Assembly (NCBI GenBank): GCA_035577545.1 | Contig: DATLVI010000046.1 | Location: 1 to 64,000, forward strand | Direction: 5' to 3' | DNA: 64,000 bases | Origin: Verrucomicrobiia bacterium | Lineage (GTDB): Bacteria; Verrucomicrobiota; Verrucomicrobiia; Palsa-1439 | Shown here: positions 33,341 through 42,800 of the stretch, in pieces | Numbering within the stretch: the first letter of the stretch is position 1 | How the letters are laid out: the number at the start of each line of letters is the position of its first letter | Made by a program: the position numbers and the translations under genes | The notes under the pieces: model-generated | Databases searched by the model: none | Seen by the model: the letters and a program-made list of their open reading frames with translations, nothing else | What the model was told of the DNA's origin: nothing

Positions 33341-34810
33341 ATGAATCGCGACATTTCGGCGCTGTCGGACCAGTACTTTGACATCTTGGTCATCGGAGGC
33401 GGCATTTTTGGGGCGGGTGTCGCCCGGGATGCGGCACTGCGCGGACTCCACGTGGGTTTGGTCGAGAAATCGGACTTTGCCAGCGGCACTTCCAGCCGTT
33501 CCTCCAAGCTGATTCATGGTGGATTTCGCTACCTGCAGCAACGCAATTTGAAGTTGGTCTTCGAGGCCTGCCGCGAGCGACGGATCCTGCAACGGATTGC
33601 CCCTCACCACGTGCGACCGCTCCCGTTCCTCTTCCCGATTTACGAGGGTGGCTCCCTTTCGTTGGCCAAACTGCGCCTCGGCATGACGTTGTACGATTGG
33701 CTCGCCCTGTACCGCAACATCGCACCGCACCGCATGCTCTCGGCAGAGCGCGCCTTGGAAAAAGAGCCGGCGCTTTCCCGGCAGGGCCTACGAGGCGCAG
33801 TTATGTTTTACGATTGCCAGGAAGACGACGCGCGCTTCTGTGTCGACCACATTCTTCACGCCGCGGAACTCGGCGCGGTCTGTCTCAACTACTGCACGCT
33901 CACGGACTTTGTAACCCGCGAAGACCGCATCGTTGCGGCCCGGGTGCGTGACGAAGTTGGTTTGTGTACCTCCGAGGTGACCGCCCGGGTGTTTATCAAC
34001 GCGGCGGGACCGTGGGTGGACCAGGTGCGTGCGCTCACACCTTTTGACGGCGACTCCACGCGTCTCAGCCCGACGAAGGGAGTCCACTTGGTGCTGCCGC
34101 GATTAACACAGGGTCACGCGGTTGCATTTCAAGCCCGCAGCGATGGGCGCGTACTCTTTGTGATTCCCTGGGGCGACTACTCGCTGGTGGGGACTACGGA
34201 CACGGAGTTTCGCGGTGATCCGGACGGCGCTCGCGCCGAGAGGGCCGATGTTGAGTATTTGCTGGCCGAAGTTCGGGCACTGTTTCCAGACGCATCCTTG
34301 TCCGAGGCGGAAGTCGCTACAACATTCACCGGCGTACGCTCGCTACTGGCCTCGGATATCGCTTCACCATCGGCACGCTCGCGCGAGCATCGGGTAGCCC
34401 GTCATGGGCGCAACCTGCTGAGCATCGTCGGCGGGAAGTACACGACCTACCGCGCCATCGCCCAGCAGGCCGTCGATGCGGCCCTCAAAATCCTGAAGGT
34501 GACGGCCCCGCCGTGCCGTACCGCGGAGGTTCCATTGCCGAACCACCGTCCCGCGCCCACCGGCGAGAGGATCTCTGATTCGCCGACCGTCTGCGTTAGT
34601 GACATCGCGTATGCTTGCGAAGAGGAGATGGCCGTTACGCTTGGCGACGTCATGCGGCGACGCACCCCGCTTGCGTTGAGCCGTGCGGGTGGGCCGGAGG
34701 TTGCCCTGCGAGTGGCGCGCGTGATGGCGCCGTTGCTAGGTTGGAGTCCGGACGAAGAACGCGCGCAATTCGAGCGCTACGCCGAAGAATGGAATCGAAA
34801 TCTCCCATGA
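33341..34810 (+). CDS. glpD: FAD-dependent glycerol-3-phosphate dehydrogenase
   Basis: Oxidises sn-glycerol-3-phosphate to dihydroxyacetone phosphate and passes electrons to quinone at the membrane. The 489-residue chain has the FAD motif I-L-V-I-G-G-G-I-F-G-A-G-V-A at about 15-28, K-L-I-H-G-G-F-R-Y-L at 56-65, V-F-I-N-A-A-G-P-W-V-D, and V-G-G-K-Y-T-T-Y-R. A TATATT with TG one base before it (33319-33327) lies 13 bases before the ATG and may be an extended -10. The stop overlaps the next gene by ATGA. GlpD and GlpA-type enzymes are hard to separate, but no glpB or glpC is present, favouring GlpD. Confidence 0.93.
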   Translation: MNRDISALSDQYFDILVIGGGIFGAGVARDAALRGLHVGLVEKSDFASGTSSRSSKLIHGGFRYLQQRNLKLVFEACRERRILQRIAPHHVRPLPFLFPIYEGGSLSLAKLRLGMTLYDWLALYRNIAPHRMLSAERALEKEPALSRQGLRGAVMFYDCQEDDARFCVDHILHAAELGAVCLNYCTLTDFVTREDRIVAARVRDEVGLCTSEVTARVFINAAGPWVDQVRALTPFDGDSTRLSPTKGVHLVLPRLTQGHAVAFQARSDGRVLFVIPWGDYSLVGTTDTEFRGDPDGARAERADVEYLLAEVRALFPDASLSEAEVATTFTGVRSLLASDIASPSARSREHRVARHGRNLLSIVGGKYTTYRAIAQQAVDAALKILKVTAPPCRTAEVPLPNHRPAPTGERISDSPTVCVSDIAYACEEEMAVTLGDVMRRRTPLALSRAGGPEVALRVARVMAPLLGWSPDEERAQFERYAEEWNRNLP

Positions 34811-35493
34811 CCAGGCGCCCTCTGATTATCGCCCATCGCGGCTTCAGCGGTCGGTATCCGGAGAACACACTGGCTTCCGTGCGGGCAGCGCTCGCACTGG
34901 GCGTCGATTTCTTGGAAATCGACGTACAAGAGACGCGTGACGGTGAATTGATCGTGTTCCATGACTACCGGCTCAATCGAATCTGCGGCGTGCGCGGTCG
35001 CGTGCGCCACAAAACGCTGGCTGAGATCCAGGGGCTCAACCCGCAAGTCCCGACCCTTCGAGAAGTTCTCAGCGCATGTCGGGGAAGGGCGCGGGTGCTC
35101 ATTGAAGTCAAGCGGGCAGACCCGCGCAAAGTCGCCGAAGTGATTGCGAAGCTGCGTATGGAACAGGACGTTATCGTCTTTGCGCTTTCGGTGGCACGGA
35201 TGAAGCAATTTGCCGCGGTCGCTCCCGGTGTTCCGCGCTTTGGCCTCATTGCGCGCAATCCGTTGTGGGCGATGAGGAGGTTGAAAGCCGCGGTGAACAT
35301 TGAAGGGCTCGGCATCAGTCGCCGACTCGTCATGTCGCCGCGCGTCGTGCGACGGATTCACCGGCGCGGCTGGAAGGTTTTCGTGTGGACGGTCAACCGC
35401 GAGGTCGAGATGAAGAGGCTCGCAAGTTGGGGTGTGGACGGCATTATCACCAACCACCCCGACCGCGCCAAATCTTGTCTTGCGCGGCCCTAG
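34807..35493 (+). CDS. glycerophosphodiester phosphodiesterase
   Basis: Hydrolyses glycerophosphodiesters from phospholipid turnover to an alcohol and glycerol-3-phosphate, the substrate of the upstream glpD. The 228-residue cytosolic form (no signal peptide, UgpQ-like) has I-I-A-H-R-G-F-S-G-R-Y-P-E-N-T at 6-20 with the catalytic histidine and arginine, E-I-D-V-Q-E-T-R-D-G-E at about 38-48, and V-F-H-D with the second histidine. W-T-V-N near 197 and D-G-I-I-T-N-H-P at the end are standard. I start at ATG 34807, overlapping the glpD stop by ATGA. The two genes form a short pathway in one operon. Confidence 0.93.
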   Translation: MTRRPLIIAHRGFSGRYPENTLASVRAALALGVDFLEIDVQETRDGELIVFHDYRLNRICGVRGRVRHKTLAEIQGLNPQVPTLREVLSACRGRARVLIEVKRADPRKVAEVIAKLRMEQDVIVFALSVARMKQFAAVAPGVPRFGLIARNPLWAMRRLKAAVNIEGLGISRRLVMSPRVVRRIHRRGWKVFVWTVNREVEMKRLASWGVDGIITNHPDRAKSCLARP

Positions 35494-35513
35494 GCTTCGG
35501 CTATTCTCAGCCC

Positions 35514-35864
35514 ATGCTGCAGATCATTTTCAACCCCGTCAGCGCCAAGGAACTGGCCGCGCTCCCGCGCAAGCTGCAGTTGGAGATCATCGATGGCTTC
35601 CAGCTTTTCCCCCACGATTTCGAGAAGGAAGATGAGAAATTCGGCCAGCTCACGCGCGGCGGGAAGAAGATTTACCGTTACCGTGTGAAGGATTACCGCA
35701 TCTACTTTGAACGGAATGCCGAGATCATCGATGTTCGTTGCATCCTCAGTAAGAATTCACTCAAAGATTTCTTTTTCCGCAGCAAGTTGCCGATTTCGGA
35801 AGACCAGCTTCTCCAGGATAATCCCAAGTTCTGGCAATTGCTCGAGTCCAGCGCGGAGAAATAG
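35514..35864 (+). CDS. RelE/ParE-superfamily toxin-like protein without adjacent antitoxin
   Basis: A 116-residue protein with a RelE-like core: F-N-P-V-S-A-K-E-L-A-A-L-P near the start, F-G-Q-L-T-R-G-G-K-K-I-Y-R-Y-R-V-K-D-Y-R in the middle, and I-Y-F-E and I-I-D-V-R strands. This is the normal order of helix, then beta-sheet, of RelE/ParE toxins. The C-terminus extends about 25 residues with F-F-F-R-S-K-L-P-I-S. It follows the phosphodiesterase gene by 20 bases. The next gene is a convergent membrane protein, so no antitoxin is visible on either side. It might be solitary, have a distant partner, or be a non-toxic relative. Confidence 0.7.
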   Translation: MLQIIFNPVSAKELAALPRKLQLEIIDGFQLFPHDFEKEDEKFGQLTRGGKKIYRYRVKDYRIYFERNAEIIDVRCILSKNSLKDFFFRSKLPISEDQLLQDNPKFWQLLESSAEK

Positions 35865-35892
35865 TTCACTCCAAGAGTCAGGACCACACTGG

Positions 35893-36867
35893 TTAGGCGG
35901 CGGTCGCCGGCGGCAGCGCGCCCGGAATTGTTGTTATGATTGGTGGCGGAAATACGTCGTACTCCGGTCCATACTGAGCGAGATAGTGGAGGGAGTATGA
36001 CCTCTTGAATATCAGAATGGGCAGCAGTATTACGGTGCCCAAATAGGGCATGAGCATCAGGCAGCCGGCGATGCAGCAGGTGGCGATGATAGCGGCCAAG
36101 ACCATCACGCCAACCGCCAATCCCAACACGATCTGAAATAGCAGGTACACGACGAACTTGGCGACATGGGCCGAGAGGAGGTGGCCCAATTCCCTCCAGC
36201 CATCAAGACATTTGCAGCGTCGCAAGAACATGATCGGCACTACGAAGTCGGCCGTAAGTTTCCCAATTACGAAGAATACAGTCCCCAATGCAATAATTAT
36301 CAGACCGACCCCGATCAGTAGTATGATGACATGGATATCCGGCGCTCCGCGATTGACCATCCTCATGATCAGCAGGGCCGTGACGATAACGAACGGGACC
36401 ATGGGGATCATCCATACCAACCCAAGGACAAGGCGGAATACGAACAGGCTGTTTCCTTCGATGACGAACTTGCTCCAGGGCACTTCGATCTCCGCCTTGT
36501 TGAGCGCGACGCAATGAAGAAACATGAATTGCCCGCGGCTCCGGAGCCACAACAGCACCACCCCGGCCGCGAGGCTAAGAAATACCAGCGCTGCGACCAA
36601 TGGCAGGATCCAGAAGAGATTGTTCATCACAAATCGTTGGGCTTGCTCGAATACTTCCCGCGCGTTTCCCCCGCCGCTTCCTCCTTTGTGCTGTGAGCCG
36701 CCGTAGTTAAAGGAGAATCCCCGGCTACCCAAACCAGCCAGCCACGCGCAAAAGGCAATGGTAAACCATTTACTTGGGTCGAAAGGTTGAAACAGCATCA
36801 CCTTCACCCGTTCGAAGGCCTTGCTTACGGGGATAGTAACACTGATATTCTGTGAGTGCACGGCCAC
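35893..36867 (-). CDS. DUF7544-like multi-pass membrane protein
   Basis: A 324-residue protein with about seven hydrophobic segments. The start S-V-T-I-P-V-S-K-A-F-E-R-V-K-V-M-L-F-Q-P-F-D-P-S-K-W-F is the pattern seen in DUF7544-type proteins, which have such an N-terminal helix and W-F-x-x-A-F-C-A-W-L. A glycine/serine-rich loop (about 53-68) follows, then R-G-Q-F-M-F-L-H-C-V and C-L-D-G-W-R-E-L-G. It starts at GTG, 4 bases downstream of the stop of the giant fusion gene, with no separate ribosome site, so coupling is likely. Function unknown; possibly a membrane partner of that enzyme. Confidence 0.75.
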   Translation of the reverse strand: MAVHSQNISVTIPVSKAFERVKVMLFQPFDPSKWFTIAFCAWLAGLGSRGFSFNYGGSQHKGGSGGGNAREVFEQAQRFVMNNLFWILPLVAALVFLSLAAGVVLLWLRSRGQFMFLHCVALNKAEIEVPWSKFVIEGNSLFVFRLVLGLVWMIPMVPFVIVTALLIMRMVNRGAPDIHVIILLIGVGLIIIALGTVFFVIGKLTADFVVPIMFLRRCKCLDGWRELGHLLSAHVAKFVVYLLFQIVLGLAVGVMVLAAIIATCCIAGCLMLMPYLGTVILLPILIFKRSYSLHYLAQYGPEYDVFPPPIITTIPGALPPATAA

Positions 36868-36871
36868 GTAG

Positions 36872-39800
36872 TCACGGCTGAGGTTTCAATGCGGCTGTGA
36901 ACTTTGGAACGAGTTCGAATAGATCGCCCACTATCGGCACAACTTTGGGCCGGGCGCGGCGTTTGTTCAAGGTCATCAACGGCGCGTCGGCGTCTTTGTT
37001 GAAGGCGATGATGGTGGCGCGCTCGCCGATATAATCCACGTGCTGCGGCGCGCCACTGACGCCGATCGAGATGATCAGCTTCGGGTTGACGGCGGTGCCG
37101 GTCTGGCCGATCTGCTGGTCGGGCGCGAGTAGTTTCAACTCTTCCACGACCTTCCGAGTTCCGCCGAGGAGCACATTCTTTACGCCGATTTCCTCAAGGC
37201 GCTTCTTCAGTGGGGCGATGACCAGGTCGAAGTTCTCCTTGTTGCGCAACGCATAGCCGACGTCGATGATGAACTCGGCATCGGCGATGGACTTCACGCC
37301 GGCTTCCTCGTGTGCCTCGCGCAAGGCCGTCGCAAGATCGTCCGATTTGGCGTCATACTCGAATTCCAGTGGCACCAGCGAGACCCGCTTATGGCTTTCG
37401 GCTTTTGGATCTCCGCTTGCGCCGGCGGCCACGGTCATTACCAGTGGGTGCTCGGCTATCTCGGTAACGGTTGCGACGCGCTGTACCTTGCCGCCGAATG
37501 CGGGCATCACGAGTTCAACCGTCCCGTTTTGCGGCGCGACGTCGACGACGTTGTAGCAGGCCTGCACGCGTGGGAATGTCCGGGCAAATTGCGCGAGCAG
37601 TTCGTTGGCCCATGTGCCCGAGGCCAGCATGGCGGGCAACAAGTCCTTCCATATCGTCTGGAGCGCGGCAAGTAACGCGGCCGGCATTGCCTCGGCCAAG
37701 TGCGGGCTGCTTACGAAATAAATCGAGCGGGCGTTTACGCGGGCTGCGATGGAGCGCACGGTGCGTTCGTCAAATTGTCCCAACACGAGAACGTGTAAAG
37801 GCAGGGTCAGGGCTGCCGCGCACGCAGCGGCAGTCTCGAGGCCTTCGTGTTTGTCGGCCGTCGCCAGGAATACGGCAGTCTCGCGTCCCGGTAATTTCTC
37901 TTTCGTGGCCGATTCCACTTTGCCGTTGTAAGAACCACCGCCGCCTTGGGCGATGATCTCGATGCCGGCAATCTTGCGTACCAGCGCGGCGATGGCTTCG
38001 GGGGTCGATTCAAACTTCTCTTCCACGGCCGGTTTCTCCGGCAACTGATAACGACAGCCGCTGCGTGGCGCGGTGACGAGTTGCAGGGCGTCGATAACTT
38101 CCAGCGGTTTGTTCAGCGCCTCAAAATAGCTGTCGACACAGAAATCCAAATCGACGTCACCTTCCGCCATTGCCAGGACGACCGGGCGATCGGTGGGAAT
38201 GGATGTGTTTGGCTTCAGGAGATGGATGATCGTTTGCCCGCCATTGACAGTGAATTCCTTCACGCCGGAGAAATGGGACGCGCCCAAGTTGCCGGCCAGT
38301 ACGGCGGCCAGGATGGCGTCACCACAAAGAACGAGGTCGCAGGGCAGTTGTTTCTGGCCCGCCAGATCCGCCACCAACCGCGCGACGTCGTGTGGGTTGT
38401 CGGGAAGGTCGTCTGTCTTGATTAACGCCGCGTTATCGGCACCGAGCGCCAGGGCTCGGTGCAATACCTCCGTCGCATAGCCCGGCGCAACCGTGATGGC
38501 CGTGAGAGTAACTTCTTCGGAAGCAGATTTCAGTTCGACGGCGCGCTCCAGCGCTGTGCGGCTTGTGGCATCGATATCGAAATGTGTCTCGAGTAGTTCG
38601 CCATTTACGATGCGCGGCAATGGAGAAAGAACGGGAATGATATTCAAGACGACCAATATATGTAGCGGGCTGGTGACACGGTGTATGGGCGCAGCTTGTG
38701 ATGTCTCTGTTTTCTCCTCGGCAGCTTCCAACGCGAGGAAGGCCACACGAACTTCCGGTGGATAGAGACCTTGCTTTAGCAGAGCAAAATCACGATCAAA
38801 TTCGCCGTGGAGACGCTCTATTTCTTTCTTGGCGTAATCCAGATAGGCTTGAGAGGAGCGCTCTGCAAAAGTGCGATGAGCCGCGTCCGATTCGGTGCAG
38901 TTCTGCTTGAGCCATTCGGTGCGCCACAGGGTTGAGTCCATCGTCTTGATGTACCCGGCGATATCCGCCAACCTGAACATCGTGGGTTGAAAGCTCGCGT
39001 TCTGCCACACCTGTGCGCCAAAGGTGTCAACCGCGCGCTTGAGCGCACGCGCCAACGCGAACTTCTCGGCCCCGAGGGACCCGACCGGCGGCTCGCCTTC
39101 CCATTTTTCACATTGCGGCAACACGTGGTCTACGAGGTCGCGCAGGATAAGGAAGCGCTGCACTTCGTTGGTGCCTTCGTAGATGTTGAGGACACGGGCG
39201 TCGCGGCGGTGTTTTTCCACCTCGTGCATTTGGGTGCAGCCTTCGATGCCCATGATTTTTTCGGCGGCGCGGATGGTGCGATGGAGGGCTTCGCTGGCGT
39301 AGTACTTGCCAATGGCGGACTCAGTACGGACGGATTTCGTACCGTGGTGATCGGCGCGGCCGATGAGTTCGTAGGCTAGTGATTCGGTAGCGTACAACTC
39401 GGTGGCCATGCCGCCGAGGATTTGCAGCACCCATTCTTCTTTGTCCAATTCGTGTTCTTTGATGAAGGCGCGCGCCTGCTCGACGATTTTCGCCATCATC
39501 GACACGGCGCTGACGCAAAGGCCGAGGCGACCAACGTTCAATGTCTCGAGTGCGTTGACCTGTCCGCGGCCCTCGATGCCGATGACGTTTTCGCGGGGGA
39601 CGCGAACGCTGGTGAGGCCGAGTTCATTTGTTGGCGAACCGCGCTGGCCCATCTTTTCCTCATCCTTGCCGACGATAAGGCCTTCGGCGTAGCGATCCAC
39701 CATGAAACCGGTCGGGCCTACCTTCGTGCGGGCATAGAGGCAGAAGACGCCGGCTACATGACCGTTCGTGATCCACATCTTGGCGCCGTTCACCTCGTAA

Positions 39801-42800
39801 TACTCGTAGAATTCCTTGTCACCTTCGCGACGAATCTGGGCAATGTCGTGGATGGGAATGCGCTTTCCATTGTGCTGGTAGTAACGGAACTTTGCCGGGT
39901 CATCGGTCTTGTAATCGTACTCGCTGTAATCGATCTTTGTGAGGTCGATCGTCGCGGTATCGATGATGTTCTTACGTTCCTTACCGATCAGGAAGTATTT
40001 CGCGCCGTCGACGTCAGTCAACACTTCGACCTTTTTCAATTCCGCGCGAGTCTGGACGCCGCCGGAATCGCTGCCGGCGTTTGGTTCGGTCAACGCAAAC
40101 GCGCTGATCTGGCCCACCGAGATGAGTCGTAGAAATAATTTGTGAGCTTCGGCGCGGCGATCGAGTTCAGCGATGACGGCTTCAGCGCGGGGGCGGAGTG
40201 TGTCCAGCGTGGCGAGGGACAGTTGTAACTCGCTCTTGAATGCGACGAGGTCGGTGCGCAAGCCGGCGCGACCCGCATCCATGAAATGGGCAAGGAATTC
40301 GCTGGCGATGGCCCGCAGCATCGGCTTCTTGCCGATATTCGTCTTCACTTGTTCGCCCAGAGCGGTGAAGACCTTTTTCACTTTGAGCGCTTCGGGAGAT
40401 TCGAGCATGCGGAGGATGCGGGCGATTTCGGATTTGAGATTTTCGACTTGGGACTGGTCGGAGAGGAACTGCTGCAGATCTTCCTTCGCGCGCGGTAAAT
40501 CCTGGTTGAGGCCGAGGAGGATTGGCGTTGTGCCGATGCTCGAGTGAGCCATGATGGTCAGCGCGTAGGACGGGTCGGCGTAACGCATCGAGAGCGGGCA
40601 GAGGATGTAGTAGTGCGCCTTGAGCAGGCCCTGGCCGCCGAATTCCGTGGGGATGTACATGCGCATGAAGCCGCGCGCGATCATGTCGCGGACATCGGCG
40701 AGCGGAATCATGTGTAGTTTTTCGACGAGGCGATAGTAAGGGAGGCCGTCGAAGCGGGCGTTCCAAAACTTTCTGGTGAAATACCTGTAGAGTTGATCGT
40801 AACAGGCTTGGAGTTCAGTATCGGCGTGCAACATTTCGGGCGTGAATCGCCAGCCATTCGGATCGAACGGTTTTACGAGGAAATCGCCGTAATCATATTC
40901 CTGGTCGGTCTTAAGCGCCTCGCGATAATTGAATGACGGTAGTCGTTCCAGCGGCGCTTCGATATATCCATGCTCAATGACTTCCGCGGCAGGTCCGGAA
41001 GTGAGTTGCGGCACGGCCTGGTGGGCTTCGAAGAATTTGACAATCTCCGCTTCGAGTTCGGTTGGATCAAGAGCACGTTGCTTGACAGCTTCAAGGGCAA
41101 GACGATGGAGTTTTACCTCTGCGTCCGGACCGAGCTGCCGTTTCAGTTCCATATCATCGAACAGCATGTGGGAGAAGCACACACTGTCACGGTAGAATTT
41201 CGAGAGCACGTCGTCCTCGCTGTAAGCGGTGCCGCCGAAGATTTGGCCGGCGTTATAAGCCAGGCTACCGGAATCAGGGCCGAAGGCCGTCGCGGCGAGT
41301 ATTTTCACCAGGGACGGCTCCTTGTCGGCGTAAGGAAGCAAGGCGCCTAAGAGATAGACCTGTGCTTCCATATCGCTCAACAGTTTCTTCACGGATCCGA
41401 ATTTGGCGATGCCGTCGCGACCGTCTTCGTCCTTGAATAGACCGGGAAATTGGACGCGGCTGGTGGCGTGTTGGCGGCAACGTTCCAACAACATCTCGCC
41501 CGCGCCCAGCGCGATGGCGCAAACGTCGGCGGCGACCTGTGACAACGTCGGGGGCTGCTCCGGTACGAATTCCTTCCAGGCGCTGCGGGCGGCGGTGAGG
41601 CCGATCCACGGTTGGTCGGTGAGTTCAGCGCGGGCGGCGACCTGCGCGGAATAGATGCCGGAGACAAGCGCGGCCAGTGACGGATCGCGGCGCGACAGTT
41701 CGCGCAAGATAACGGGGCGCGGCGGCGAAGCGGTGTCGGCGAGGACGCGGAGGAAGTTTTTCTGTTCTGGCGATAGCGGCCGGTTGCGTTCGAGGTCTTT
41801 GATGGATTGTTTTGAAAACAGTTTGTCGAGACGCGAAACCATCGCGGCGCGCGCTTGTTGAGGCGTCTCGGTCGCCGCCGGGGGAGGTGGAGGAAGCTGT
41901 TCCAGCAACTGTCGCGCGTCGGCTTCGGCCCAGAAGAATTTGCGGCGCTTGGCGTGGGTGAGAATGCGGACAATTAGCTTGTCGATTCGCGGATCTTTGA
42001 TGGTGACGGCGATGGACTGTGCTTCGGTCAATAATGATTGGAGCCAGCGCGTGCGGCCGGCATCGATGTAGCGCGGGCCGGCATATACAGTGCCGCAGAA
42101 CTGGTGAAGCTTGGCGGCCAGTCTGTAGGCCACGTCCCCCGAGGCGGCGGTTGCATTGTCGCCGTGTGAGGGCACGCGGCCTACAACACCCCCTTGTTTC
42201 ATTAGCGCCAACAGTTTGCAGTTCGCCTCGGTTGGCGCGCTGAAGATTAATCGCTGGTGGCGCTGGCGGGTCCAATCGACGTCGTTGGGGGCTGAACGCC
42301 AGCAGGTTTCGCATTTGATGCAATTCTCGAAATTCACCACGAGTTGCGACTGGCCGAGGTCGTCGGTGTGGCATTCGTATACTTTCGCGGGGCAGACGTG
42401 CCAGAGAGGGGAGTCAGCGATCTTTGCGCGGTTCTCGAAATTCTCGGGACGGAACACCTTGATGTGCGTGTGGTCCTCGGAGAAGTAGCGGATGAGAGAG
42501 AGCTTTTCTTCCCATGGCTGCTCGATTTTGACAGCATCGGGGTCGAGCTTGAGGCGCTGTCGAACGAGGGCCAGATTTTTTTGGAAGAAGCTGGAGAGAA
42601 ATTTTTCCGGTGACGGACGCGTGATAAGCAAGTGGACCAACTCGCAGATCCATTGAATGGGCATCAAGACGATTAGTGCGAATCCAAAGACCACGGGAAG
42701 GAGATGGTCGGTAAGCTTCAGGCCGCGGCGGACGGCGGAAATGGCACTCCTGAGTTTGATCGGTACCGGAGTTGTATCATTGGCGTAAACGTGATTGGAG

